Shown here piece after piece: positions 35,622-44,805 of a stretch of 64,000 bases of DNA (position 1 is its first letter; each line of letters starts with the position of its first letter). The notes beneath the pieces were generated by a model. The model had not been told where the DNA came from. It made no database searches and worked only from the letters and a program-made list of their open reading frames with translations. The DNA is taken from positions 62,001-126,000 of the forward strand of contig JAJQRF010000006.1 of the NCBI GenBank assembly GCA_021228405.1, in the 5' to 3' direction. The position numbers and the translations under genes were made by a program. This DNA comes from Pyrinomonadaceae bacterium. GTDB lineage: Bacteria > Acidobacteriota > Blastocatellia > Pyrinomonadales > Pyrinomonadaceae.

Positions 35622-36674
35622 TTAGTTGGCTGAAGTTAGAAATTGGGAGATTTCTTCGCTTGCTTGTCCGAGTAAAACTCTTAAATCTTCGGTCGAAATA
35701 TTATCGTCTTTCGATGAATATTCGCCCTGTAAAGCCTGATCGAATTCTTTTTCCACTCGCAGTTCGGGCAATACGGGCAAGATCACGTAATAACCGCCGC
35801 GCTCGACCGTTCGGAAACATTCTTCTTCGGAAACCATTATTTCGTGAACTTTTTCACCCGGACGAATTCCCGTAAATGTTATCGGCAAATCCTTAGTTCC
35901 CATCAGAGCTTTCGCGACATCGACAATTTTTGCCGCCGGAACTTTTGGAACGTATGTTTCGCCACGAAACCCCGTATCGATCGCCGCAAAAACCGTGTCA
36001 ACGGCACGGTCAAGACTTAACAGAAATCGGGTCATTTCAGGCAAAGTTACCGTCAAAGGCTGATTATTTTTGACCATTTCCACAAATAAGGGAACTATCG
36101 AACCGCGCGAAGCGATCACATTTCCGTAACGCACGCAAAGAAAATCGGTTTTTGAACAATCGCGATTAGCTTCGATTAAAACTCTCTCCTGGAGTGCTTT
36201 CGTCATTCCCATCACATTGATCGGCTTACAGGCTTTATCGGTAGAAATACCGATAACTTTTTCGGTCGGCAGATCATTTTCCCTGATTGCCTTGGCAACG
36301 TTTTCTGCCCCGACGATGTTTGTTAAGACCGCCTCGAACGGAAAATATTCACAAGATGGAACCTGTTTCAAAGCCGCTGCGTGAAAGACGACATCGGCTT
36401 CACGCATCGCCGCCAGCAAAGCTGAATAATCCCTGACATCTCCGATACGAAAATTTAATAAATTCTGCGAGTTTTGATAGATAATGTCGTCCGTGGCAGT
36501 TTTTCGATGCAAATAATCCAGACGCATATAATGCTGTTTGGCTTCATCACGCGAAAAGACGGTGATTTTGGCAGGTTTACCCATTTCCCCCGTGAGTAAA
36601 CGTTTTACCAGCGTTTGTCCGAGCGAACCCGTTCCGCCTGTTACTAAAATTCTTTTTCCTTCGAGTTTTTTCAT
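35622..36674 (-). CDS. UDP-GlcNAc 4,6-dehydratase/5-epimerase, CapE/WbjB-like
   Basis: A 350-residue extended SDR. GGTGSLGQ binds NAD, and the catalytic motif is NVMGMTKA, with Met in place of the usual Tyr, a hallmark of inverting 4,6-dehydratases. RGSIVPLF and PEMTRFLLSLD are typical. It converts UDP-GlcNAc to UDP-4-keto-6-deoxy-L-hexosamines. The ATG at 36674 shares one base with the upstream stop (TAATG), so the two are coupled; a TTG three codons earlier is unlikely. Confidence 0.88.
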   Translation of the reverse strand: MKKLEGKRILVTGGTGSLGQTLVKRLLTGEMGKPAKITVFSRDEAKQHYMRLDYLHRKTATDDIIYQNSQNLLNFRIGDVRDYSALLAAMREADVVFHAAALKQVPSCEYFPFEAVLTNIVGAENVAKAIRENDLPTEKVIGISTDKACKPINVMGMTKALQERVLIEANRDCSKTDFLCVRYGNVIASRGSIVPLFVEMVKNNQPLTVTLPEMTRFLLSLDRAVDTVFAAIDTGFRGETYVPKVPAAKIVDVAKALMGTKDLPITFTGIRPGEKVHEIMVSEEECFRTVERGGYYVILPVLPELRVEKEFDQALQGEYSSKDDNISTEDLRVLLGQASEEISQFLTSAN

Positions 36675-37549
36675 TACTTCCAATTATTATATGGTGTCGG
36701 ATCAGCCGCCATTTTATCGATCATTTCGTGCCAACTCAGCGGCTCAAATCCAGTTTCCTTCCGAAATTTATCCGAATTTAAACTCCTGTCGATTTTAAAG
36801 TCTTCAAACGGTTCGATCTCAATATCCGCCCGATATGCCTCTTTTATTAATTTCAACAAATCGAACTTGTTTATCGGCTCGCTTGAAATATGATACAAAC
36901 CATTCAGATTTTTCTGATTTACGATCAAATCAGTCATTATATCGGCAAAGATTATGGTTGGAAAGCCCGAGTAGATCGCATTTACAAAGCCTTTAACTTT
37001 CCCGCCTTCATTGCTCAAAAACCAATCAACCAAACTGTTAGCCGTTTCAAGCTCGCGTCCGATTATCGAAGTTCTGACGGTCAAACAGTTTTCCTGTAAG
37101 ACTTCACCTAAATTTTTACTTCTTCCATAAAGATCGCTGGCATCGGCTTCGTCAGCTTCCGTGTATTTACCCTTTGTTCCTTTGAAGACACAGTCCGTGC
37201 TTATATTTATCAGTCGAAAAGAGTTCTGCTTTGCAAGTCCTGCCAATTGATGCGGAAAAATCGAATTGATCGTCAAAGTATTAATTACATCTTTGGAAAT
37301 CGGAAGCTGTTTGATGACACCGACACAATTTATAACGACTTCGGGTTTCACCGCTTCAATGCTCTGCCTGACCTGCTCAAAATCCAAAATATTAACGGAA
37401 TCAAGAACATTCACAGTTTTATAAAAATTAAATTTATCCAGATCGGCAGCCTTGCCGCGAATGGTTGTCCAGACTTCAAATTTATTATTCAAAACCTGGA
37501 TCAATTTATGACCAAGCATTCCTTTCCCGCCGAAGATCAATATTCTCAT
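36674..37549 (-). CDS. RmlD-like 4-reductase (SDR)
   Basis: A 291-residue SDR similar to dTDP-4-dehydrorhamnose reductase: GGKGMLGHK at the N-terminus, ISTDCVFKGTKGKYTE, and catalytic YGRSK. It lacks the C-terminal cupin of CapF. In the WbvB-WbvR-WbvD set an RmlD-like reductase makes UDP-L-RhaNAc, which the 2-epimerase turns into UDP-L-QuiNAc; the same three gene types are adjacent here in that order. This is inference from gene content. Confidence 0.82.
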   Translation of the reverse strand: MRILIFGGKGMLGHKLIQVLNNKFEVWTTIRGKAADLDKFNFYKTVNVLDSVNILDFEQVRQSIEAVKPEVVINCVGVIKQLPISKDVINTLTINSIFPHQLAGLAKQNSFRLINISTDCVFKGTKGKYTEADEADASDLYGRSKNLGEVLQENCLTVRTSIIGRELETANSLVDWFLSNEGGKVKGFVNAIYSGFPTIIFADIMTDLIVNQKNLNGLYHISSEPINKFDLLKLIKEAYRADIEIEPFEDFKIDRSLNSDKFRKETGFEPLSWHEMIDKMAADPTPYNNWK

Positions 37550-37577
37550 TATTCTGAATTAAAGTAATTTGTAAAGA

Positions 37578-37610
37578 GTCTGCAAATAGACCTCTAAAGT
37601 ATTTTCTTCT
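37578..37610 (+). repeat. Hairpin-plus-TAAAGTATTT intergenic repeat, copy E
   Basis: GTCTGCAAATAGAC, a 4-bp hairpin, then CTCTAAAGTATTTTCTTC. More diverged than copies B and C. Confidence 0.4.
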
Positions 37611-37688
37611 TTCTTAAATCGTTTTATTGCAGATTTTAAGTTCTGCCGACTAACAATTAACTTCATTTATTAATTAAATCGGCGAAAG

Positions 37689-38663
37689 TTAAATTAAATG
37701 AGTCTGTTTTTCTATATAACTTAACAAATCATTATATTTAATAGTTGTAGTACCGACTTGCTCGACAACCAGCCCTGCAGCAATATTTGCAATCTCGGAG
37801 GCTTTTTCCAAACTTTCTCCCGCTCCTAACGAAACTGCCAAAGTTGCGATCACGGTATCGCCTGCACCGGTAACATCATAGATTTCTCTTGCCGAAGCGG
37901 GAAAATGCTGAAACTCACCGTTATTTAAAAACAGCGACATTCCTTCTTCTCCCTGTGTTATTAAAACTGCCTTCAGATCGATCTTAGATATTAATTCCTC
38001 CGCCGCTTTATTGATCCAATCAGGACTATTTTCATCGATGTTACAAGCCTCAAATGCCTCTTTTTTATTGGGCGTAAGAAGGGTTGCACCTTTATATTTT
38101 CGATAATCCTTCCCTTTCGGATCGACCAATACTAACTTCTCTTTCTCAATTGCCAGCTTGATAATTTTGGAAATTAAATCCATTGCTAGAAAGCCTTTCG
38201 CATAATCCGACAAAATAATTACCTGAACTTCATCAATAACATTAAGTAATTTGTTATAGACCGATTCCTGATTGGCTTCATCCAATTCTTTAACTTCTTC
38301 CTGATCTATCCTCACCATCTGTTGGCTATGAGCGATAACTCTTGTTTTTACAATAGTTGGGCGATCTTCGGAATATATCAGATGCTCATCCGATACATTA
38401 GCTTTTCGCAAACTCTCGCAAAAGTATTTTGCATCTTCATCTTTGCCTAACAGTCCTATCAAGATTGTTTCAGCCCCCAAACCTGCAATATTTGCCGCTA
38501 CATTTGCGGCACCGCCCACAGTATAAGTGCTTTTATGTAAGTGAACTATTGGAACCGGTGCCTCGGGAGAAATTCTGGTTACTTTTCCCCACCAATATCT
38601 ATCCAGCATTAAATCTCCGATCACCAAAATTTTCACATCGGAGAATTTTTCTAAACTTTTCAT
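37689..38663 (-). CDS. rfaE1: D-glycero-beta-D-manno-heptose-7-phosphate kinase
   Basis: A 324-residue PfkB-family kinase. DLMLDRYWWGKVTRISPEA at the N-terminus is the HldE kinase-domain pattern, VGGAANVAANIAGLGA follows, and the catalytic GAGD is in VTGAGDTVIATLA. It phosphorylates heptose 7-phosphate to the 1,7-bisphosphate. In E. coli this domain is fused to the adenylyltransferase; here it is free-standing, 18 bases downstream of the rfaE2-gmhA fusion. Confidence 0.93.
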   Translation of the reverse strand: MKSLEKFSDVKILVIGDLMLDRYWWGKVTRISPEAPVPIVHLHKSTYTVGGAANVAANIAGLGAETILIGLLGKDEDAKYFCESLRKANVSDEHLIYSEDRPTIVKTRVIAHSQQMVRIDQEEVKELDEANQESVYNKLLNVIDEVQVIILSDYAKGFLAMDLISKIIKLAIEKEKLVLVDPKGKDYRKYKGATLLTPNKKEAFEACNIDENSPDWINKAAEELISKIDLKAVLITQGEEGMSLFLNNGEFQHFPASAREIYDVTGAGDTVIATLAVSLGAGESLEKASEIANIAAGLVVEQVGTTTIKYNDLLSYIEKQTHLI

Positions 38664-38681
38664 TCTTATAAACCCGACAAA

Positions 38682-39689
38682 TTATGTTTCTTTAAACCTA
38701 AAGTCAATAATTTCACAAATTATATGAGCTATTGTGATATGTGCTTCCTGGATTCTGGCAGTTCTTCCTGAGGGTATCATCAGACAATTATCAGAGAGTG
38801 ACGCGAGTTTTTTTCCCTTTTCGCCAGTAAAACCGATAATTTTACAGTTTTTCTTGCGGGCTGTCATAACCGCCGAAATAACGTTAGGCGAGTTTCCGCT
38901 CGTGCTGATGGCGATCAAACAATCCCCTTCGTTTGCCAGTGCTTCTACTTGTCTTGAAAATATTCTTTCAAAATCATAGTCGTTTGCCAGCGCAGTTAAC
39001 GCGGAAGTGTCTGTCGTCAAAGCTATTGCAGGAAATGCGCGTCTTTCGGTTTCGTATCTTCCGACAAATTCTGCGGCAATATGTTGGGCATCAGCCGCAC
39101 TGCCGCCGTTACCGCAAAGCAAAATCTTATTGCCTTTTTGTAAGGTTTCAGTAATTATGTCGGCACAATTTTCGATTGTCGGAATCAAATCCCGCAATAT
39201 TTTATCGAAGACATTGAGATGCTGGTTTAGCGAAGTTTCAGAGATTCCCTTTATTTCCGTTCGGGTCGAAGAATTTTCTCCGTCGGAATTTTTTATTTTC
39301 TCGACTATGCGGGTTGAAGAAAATCCCTCCTTTAACGGAAGTGAAAAAACTTTTCCGCCATTTGCCAAAACAAAATCGGCTCCGATTATCTCTCCAACCT
39401 TCCAATCTCCGCCTTTTACCAAAACATCCGGCTTAATCTCTTCGATTAGGTTTTGAGGTGTCAATTCATCAAAAATGTAGACTTCGTCGACTGACTTTAG
39501 CCCCATTAAAAGCTCTTTCCGATCATTTTGATTAATAAATGGTCTTTCAAATCCTTTGATCTTTTTTATCGAATCGTCGCTGTTAATCCCGACAATTAGT
39601 TTGTCACCTAACTCTTTTGCTCTTTTTAACAGGTCTAAATGTCCGGGATGTAAAATATCGAAACACCCGTTTGTAAAAACAATTTTCAT
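38682..39689 (-). CDS. Fused heptose-1-phosphate adenylyltransferase and sedoheptulose-7-phosphate isomerase
   Basis: A 335-residue two-enzyme fusion. Residues 1-135 are RfaE2: FTNGCFDILHPGHLDLL with the HxGH nucleotide motif, and DVLVKGGDW. After a short polar linker, residues 155-335 are GmhA: LLCGNGGSAADAQHIAAEF, SALTALANDYDFERIF, and ISTSGNSPNV of a SIS domain. It combines the first and last steps of ADP-heptose synthesis; the RfaE1 kinase is next door, but the GmhB phosphatase is not in the window. The pairing is unusual. Confidence 0.9.
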   Translation of the reverse strand: MKIVFTNGCFDILHPGHLDLLKRAKELGDKLIVGINSDDSIKKIKGFERPFINQNDRKELLMGLKSVDEVYIFDELTPQNLIEEIKPDVLVKGGDWKVGEIIGADFVLANGGKVFSLPLKEGFSSTRIVEKIKNSDGENSSTRTEIKGISETSLNQHLNVFDKILRDLIPTIENCADIITETLQKGNKILLCGNGGSAADAQHIAAEFVGRYETERRAFPAIALTTDTSALTALANDYDFERIFSRQVEALANEGDCLIAISTSGNSPNVISAVMTARKKNCKIIGFTGEKGKKLASLSDNCLMIPSGRTARIQEAHITIAHIICEIIDFRFKET

Positions 39690-39695
39690 TTAATG

Positions 39696-41213
39696 TCAGT
39701 TACGTCCTTTCAAAACAAATTTAATAATTAGCAGGCTAAATGCAATGAGAATTGCAGTTCTCATCATTTCCGGGAGAATGGTTCCGTAAAATCCTTCGTG
39801 TGAAACCCTCGTCATTAACATAAAATATGTCGTTGTTCGCCATACTGAAAAGGCTTGGTTTTCAATGAGTCCGGCATATAGAATACGTAAACAAAACCCT
39901 AAAAAACACATTCCGAGCGGAATCCCGAGCGGACCGAAATTTCTCAGCAAATCACCGACAGTCGTCATCGGGAATGAATTTTCGCCAAAGTTAAAATACA
40001 ATTCACTGTAAGCTCTTGCGTCCGATACGATCGGTTTATCGTTCCAGATAAAGCGTGGAATAAATGCCGTCCAGGTGTATGTCCAGATATTATTTTCCAT
40101 TCCGTAAGCCGCTTCATACGGAGCAAGCTTTTCATAATTGGATACGACGACCGCCAGAGCACTGACATTTTCCAGTCTTTCCCCAAGGTTGCCAAGGGCT
40201 TCAGAAAGAACGATTGTCGGGTTCGTACTGGTAATCACATCTATCGTTCTAAACGCACTGTCAACATACTCCTCAGTAGAAACTTTACTTTCAGTCCCTT
40301 TCACATTTCTAAAAGTAGTTCCGTAGATCATCCCGATAAAGATAACGGAAACCAAAATAATTCCAAAGACAACGCTATTTTTTGCATTTAATTTTCTGCC
40401 TGAAAAAACGTATGCCATGGCAATCATTAAAAAATTCAAGAACAGACTGCCGCGGCTTCCGGCAATCATAGTTCTTAAGGGGATAATAATTATTAAGATC
40501 GACAGGACTGCGTAAAAATTAAAGTTTCTTTGCTTTGTTCTGAAAATAAACAGCCATAATAGCAACGATCCCTCAACGACAAGTAATGAAAGCACGTATT
40601 GAATATTGTCGAAGGCATCATACTGATCGACACGCTGAAATCCCAAAACACCTGAAATCCAGGCGGATAAATTAAACCAGATTCCGATCCCGAGTAATAT
40701 TAAAGCCGGTAAAACGATTCGGTCTGCATCCCAATTCAATACCGGCAGTTTCTTACTGATCGCCGCCCCTATATTTTTGGCAAATTTTATCTGGAAGCCA
40801 AGAAATAAGCCGATCATCCCCATTAAAAAATAGAAGTAGGTCAGCGGAAGATTAACCTGCGGATCATCTATAAAGGCAGTAAAATAAGGTAAATTAAGAC
40901 CGCTTGCAAAAATAATCCCGCCAAGCACATAAACCGGGATGAAGTATGTCCAAATTGAAAATACGATCGGATCAAATAAATTAAAAGTCCCTTTATAATA
41001 ACGAATTACGAGCGGTGTCAGCAGGACAAAGGCAGTCAGAAATATCCATGGGAAAAGATACGGAAACGTATACCCGCTCTCAATACCGGATTCCGACAGG
41101 ATAACCGCAAAGACACTTGCAATCACTACAAACATCAATAATATTGCAGTAAATAAAAGCTTAATTTGTGAATCAGTGCCTATTGCCGTGTTCTCTTTTG
41201 CTAACTTCCGCAT
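39696..41213 (-). CDS. O-antigen polymerase-like (Wzy) membrane protein
   Basis: A 505-residue protein with about ten or more hydrophobic segments and a long loop between later helices (VKGTESKVSTEEYVDSAF onward), as in O-antigen polymerases. IAGSRGSLFLNF and FIPRFIWNDKP are typical of Wzy relatives. It would join repeat units in the periplasm. Sequence conservation in this class is low, so the call rests on topology and the neighbouring wzx. Start ATG 41213 avoids overlap with the methyltransferase. Confidence 0.75.
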   Translation of the reverse strand: MRKLAKENTAIGTDSQIKLLFTAILLMFVVIASVFAVILSESGIESGYTFPYLFPWIFLTAFVLLTPLVIRYYKGTFNLFDPIVFSIWTYFIPVYVLGGIIFASGLNLPYFTAFIDDPQVNLPLTYFYFLMGMIGLFLGFQIKFAKNIGAAISKKLPVLNWDADRIVLPALILLGIGIWFNLSAWISGVLGFQRVDQYDAFDNIQYVLSLLVVEGSLLLWLFIFRTKQRNFNFYAVLSILIIIIPLRTMIAGSRGSLFLNFLMIAMAYVFSGRKLNAKNSVVFGIILVSVIFIGMIYGTTFRNVKGTESKVSTEEYVDSAFRTIDVITSTNPTIVLSEALGNLGERLENVSALAVVVSNYEKLAPYEAAYGMENNIWTYTWTAFIPRFIWNDKPIVSDARAYSELYFNFGENSFPMTTVGDLLRNFGPLGIPLGMCFLGFCLRILYAGLIENQAFSVWRTTTYFMLMTRVSHEGFYGTILPEMMRTAILIAFSLLIIKFVLKGRN

Positions 41214-41218
41214 AAAAA

Positions 41219-41902
41219 TTAAAGCCCTGAATTTGTTTCTACCCGGCAAACCGCTATTACTCCATCGCTTGCCTGTGGCGCAAACCAGACCGACATATCA
41301 TTTAACAGATTATAATACCATTTTGAATAAGGACGATGCTCTTTGCCAAGATCATAAAAAAGAAAATCACTGACTTTTAGCCCTTCTCTTTCGATTATCA
41401 GACGCAAAGTCGAATAAGAATAGTAAGCCACGTGATCCGGGTGAACAGGTTCGTTTACTCCGCCCTTACCTCTCAGAAAATAGATGCCGAACCGCATTCC
41501 CGAGTAAGCATTGATCGTGGTGATGACCAAAACAGTATCGGGGTTCATAAACCGCTTTATTCCGCGTAAAAATAACCCGGGATTGCTGAGATGTTCGATC
41601 ATTTCCCCCGCAATGATAACATCGAATTTTTTATCCAGTTCAACTTCGTCAAGTTTTTCAAGGTCTGCACGAAAGAGGTTTTTAACTCCGTTTTCCCTTA
41701 AAATATCGATTCCTGCCTGATCGAAATCGAATCCGTAAAGCTCGGATGCAATTTTATCCAATTCAAAGTGCAGCAAACTGTTGTCTTTAATGGTTTCTCG
41801 CGTATAAGGGTAGTTTGTACACCCTAAATGCAATACTTTCTTTCCTTTACAAATATTTCGGATAAACTCTACCCGTTGAACAATTTCGATTTTATTTTTC
41901 AT
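41219..41902 (-). CDS. Class I SAM-dependent methyltransferase
   Basis: A 227-residue methyltransferase. KVLHLGCTNYPY is motif I with a slightly unusual glycine loop, FDVIIAGEMIEHLSNP is the motif II/post-I region, and VLVITTINAYSGM follows. It lies in the polysaccharide operon, so it may methylate a sugar or modify chain ends. The acceptor is unknown. Confidence 0.8.
   Translation of the reverse strand: MKNKIEIVQRVEFIRNICKGKKVLHLGCTNYPYTRETIKDNSLLHFELDKIASELYGFDFDQAGIDILRENGVKNLFRADLEKLDEVELDKKFDVIIAGEMIEHLSNPGLFLRGIKRFMNPDTVLVITTINAYSGMRFGIYFLRGKGGVNEPVHPDHVAYYSYSTLRLIIEREGLKVSDFLFYDLGKEHRPYSKWYYNLLNDMSVWFAPQASDGVIAVCRVETNSGL
41395..41405 (-). repeat. GCGTCTGATAA, 11-base copy (minus)
   Basis: Shares 11 of 12 bases with the dispersed 12-mer on the minus strand; the first C is replaced by T. 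Inside the methyltransferase gene. Confidence 0.5.
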
Positions 41903-41984
41903 TCCAAGTTTAATTCATATTTCCGACACGAATTCAAAATACGAATTTATATATTTTAGCTCCACAAATTTTCGTTCCAACGAT

Positions 41985-43505
41985 TTATGCACGCCGAAGG
42001 AAATTTTTCATAAATAATTTCTCTTCGTTTGAAAAAAAGTTCAATGCCCATATGACTGCTACAAAAATCACTCCGCCTGCCAAACTGCCGAATATCAATG
42101 TTTCCCATTTTTGGGGCAAAAAATTATAGATTCCAAACTCAGCAACGAAGGTAAAAAAGGAAGCTGTTGTGAGTATGAATATGGTTTTTAACCAAAAGTC
42201 CCAGTGAATTTTACCTAGAAACTGACTTTCTCCGATCAGGATAAACGGAAGGGTTAACAAATTCGCCACAGTTCTGCCCGTTGCAACCCCGACGATCTTG
42301 AAATCGTCGATCAAAACTACCATTAAAGGAACTGAGATCAACAGCCATATAAAAGCGATCATCGAATTAAAACGCGGATGCCCGAAACCTTCGGACAATT
42401 GCCACACCACGACCAATAAACCGAAAACACTGAACGAGATCGTCTGCAAGCTTAGAACTAAAGCAGATTTTTCCGCAAAGTCCTGACCGAGCCATAACGA
42501 TAAAAACAATTTCCCCGAACAAATCATCGTTAAGGCACAGAAAGCAATTATCATAAATATAACTTTTGTTGCCCTTTGATACAATTTCAAAAGTTTTTCC
42601 GGCTCGAACCGGAGTTCACTGATAGCCGGAAAAATAACTATAATCAAACTGCTGATAAACGCGTGTAGATACAAAGCCAATGTCATCGGCACCACATAAT
42701 ACGTTAAATTTTCGGCTCCCAGCTTGCGCGTGATCCAGCTTCTTTCAAAGATCAGAAGAATATTTGAAAAGATTTGATAACCGATAATGCCAAGACTGAA
42801 ATTGAATATTAATTTTACAATTTCCCGGCTGAAGACAAATTTTATTCTGAATTCAGGCAAATTTTTGCGGGCGAAATAGTAATATAAAAATGAATTAAGT
42901 CCGCCTGTAAACAAACTCCAAATAAGAAGCGAATTGAACCCGAATCCCATTAAAACCAGCGCAACGTTTCCGGCTGTCTGGATAAAACCGTTTAGCGTTA
43001 TCAAGATCGAAACCTGGTCAAACCTGTGGATTGCCTGCAAAACTCCTTGAAAAACTTGTCCTACCAACATCAGACAGATGCTTCCGCTCGCCAGATAAAG
43101 ACCGTAAATTGCCGGGTCGTGAAAATCCTTATTGATCTGCAAAACATCTCTGACGATATATTCCGAGGTGGCGATCAATAAAATTCCGCCTATCAAACAT
43201 AACAGGATCGAAAACCAGAATGTCGTCGAGATAACTTCCGATATTTTCTGTTTTTGATCTGAACTGTTATATTCGGACACGTATTTTGTCACCGCCCGAC
43301 CGATCCCGAATGTAAACGAATAGCTGATAAAACCGAGTATCAGCGCGTATAATCCATATTGCTCGTATCCTAATCCTTTAACTATTACCGGTGTCCCGAA
43401 AACTGTCAAAATGATCGGCAAAAACCAGGACAGCGCGCTGAATATGGCGTTTTTAACCAAACGTTTGTTGGGGTTTATGATATTTTTTTCTAGGGCAACA
43501 GACAT
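41985..43505 (-). CDS. Polysaccharide flippase (Wzx-like)
   Basis: A 506-residue MOP-superfamily transporter with about 12-14 hydrophobic segments. IFSALSWFLPIILTVFGTPV and GYEQYGLYALILGFISY are the conserved N-terminal helices, with TKYVSEY and SLWLGQDF further on. It flips the lipid-linked repeat unit to the periplasm. The start ATG at 43505 overlaps the end of the upstream glycosyltransferase by 16 bases. Confidence 0.88.
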   Translation of the reverse strand: MSVALEKNIINPNKRLVKNAIFSALSWFLPIILTVFGTPVIVKGLGYEQYGLYALILGFISYSFTFGIGRAVTKYVSEYNSSDQKQKISEVISTTFWFSILLCLIGGILLIATSEYIVRDVLQINKDFHDPAIYGLYLASGSICLMLVGQVFQGVLQAIHRFDQVSILITLNGFIQTAGNVALVLMGFGFNSLLIWSLFTGGLNSFLYYYFARKNLPEFRIKFVFSREIVKLIFNFSLGIIGYQIFSNILLIFERSWITRKLGAENLTYYVVPMTLALYLHAFISSLIIVIFPAISELRFEPEKLLKLYQRATKVIFMIIAFCALTMICSGKLFLSLWLGQDFAEKSALVLSLQTISFSVFGLLVVVWQLSEGFGHPRFNSMIAFIWLLISVPLMVVLIDDFKIVGVATGRTVANLLTLPFILIGESQFLGKIHWDFWLKTIFILTTASFFTFVAEFGIYNFLPQKWETLIFGSLAGGVIFVAVIWALNFFSNEEKLFMKNFLRRA

Positions 43506-44725
43506 TTTTCGTAATTTTCCAGCACTATCTCCGCCATTTTGCGCTCGTCAAACTTGTCAAGGACAAACGATTTCCCTGTTTCCGCCAATTTTTTTCTTAA
43601 TGCCTCGTTTTCATACAATCTTAAAATTGCCGTTTTCAACTGTTCGGCGTTTCCGGTTTCTACCAGAATTCCTGTTTCTCCATCGATCACGGCTTCGGGA
43701 ATCGCATTCAGATTTGTCGAAACTGTCGGCAATCCCAAAGCCATTGCCTCTAAAATCGCAATCGGAAGTCCTTCCCACAAGCTTGGCAACGTAAAAACAT
43801 CGGCAACTTTAAAGAAACTAAGAATTTCATCACGAGTTTTTCCGACATTTTCAGATTTGATCAAACGGAAGGAATCTCCCAACTCAAACGATTCTATTTT
43901 TTTCAAATCATTTTGGTCAGGCAGTTGCGGGGTCAGCCAGACAAAAAACAATTCTTTGTTAGTTCTCAAAATCTGTTTTGCCGTTTCGAGATAAATCCAA
44001 CGTCCTTTCCTGTCGATAAATTGTCCGACGCAGAGAACTATAAATTTATCAACCGGAATACTGTGCTTCTTTTTAATTTCGCAAATATCGATCTTTTTAT
44101 TGTTAACACCTTCGATCTCGGCAGGATTTATTGTCGCTCTGGTTAAAATCAGTTTATTTTGAAACACTTCTGAAACATAATCTTTCAAGCTGTCGATCGC
44201 ATTTTGGTTAGCCGCAAAGAAATGAAATTTTTTACGGCTGAGTAACAGATTCAAACGCTTACTCCATATTTTTTTTCTCCATTTCGGAACTTCCGGCGGC
44301 AAGGCATTGTGCATCGTGACGAAAACGTTCCCCATTTTTGACAGGAAAAAAAGTAATATCCACGATTGCCACGGAGCACTTTCAATATGCAATACTTTTT
44401 TTTCCAAACTCATATTTTTCAGTTTGCCGTAAACTTCATATTCAGAAAAAGTTCTTTGCATTTGCCGCTTTACCTTTTCACGAATTCCTTGTTTCGGCTC
44501 GTTCTGAAAATTTATGTCGAGAAACACGAAATTTACACCGTAAGGCTCAAAAAAATCGAGAATGTCTTGTTTGGTCTGAATTGGGAGGACTATTGTATAA
44601 CGAAAATTGGCAGGCGAATTTTTTATGATCGAAAGAAAATATATTTGCGCTCCGCCCCAGGAAGTATAGTTCCAGCAGAGAATTACATCAATGACCGCGT
44701 CTTTTTTTAATTCCTGAAAGTTCAA
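43490..44725 (-). CDS. Glycosyltransferase family 4
   Basis: A 411-residue GT-B enzyme. VILCWNYTSWGGAQIYF at the N-terminus, FIVLCVGQFIDRKGRW at the donor domain, and LPSLWEGLPIAILEAMALG with the E-x7-E motif. Start is TTG at 44725; no other start fits the N-terminal strand and no Shine-Dalgarno is visible. Repeat copy C, with its hairpin, lies 14 bases upstream in the leader. Donor sugar unknown. Confidence 0.85.
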   Translation of the reverse strand: MNFQELKKDAVIDVILCWNYTSWGGAQIYFLSIIKNSPANFRYTIVLPIQTKQDILDFFEPYGVNFVFLDINFQNEPKQGIREKVKRQMQRTFSEYEVYGKLKNMSLEKKVLHIESAPWQSWILLFFLSKMGNVFVTMHNALPPEVPKWRKKIWSKRLNLLLSRKKFHFFAANQNAIDSLKDYVSEVFQNKLILTRATINPAEIEGVNNKKIDICEIKKKHSIPVDKFIVLCVGQFIDRKGRWIYLETAKQILRTNKELFFVWLTPQLPDQNDLKKIESFELGDSFRLIKSENVGKTRDEILSFFKVADVFTLPSLWEGLPIAILEAMALGLPTVSTNLNAIPEAVIDGETGILVETGNAEQLKTAILRLYENEALRKKLAETGKSFVLDKFDERKMAEIVLENYEKCLLP

Positions 44726-44738
44726 CCGTTTTATAAAG

Positions 44739-44775
44739 TGTCGGCACGGCGACAGTTAAAGTATTTGATTAAGTT
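44739..44775 (+). repeat. Hairpin-plus-TAAAGTATTT intergenic repeat, copy C
   Basis: TGTCG...CGACA hairpin then GTTAAAGTATTTGATTAAGTT. Over the 26 bases from CGACAG onward it differs from copy B at one position. Confidence 0.6.
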
Positions 44776-44805
44776 TTGTGAGAGCGACAAAGTTAACAAT
44801 TTGCT

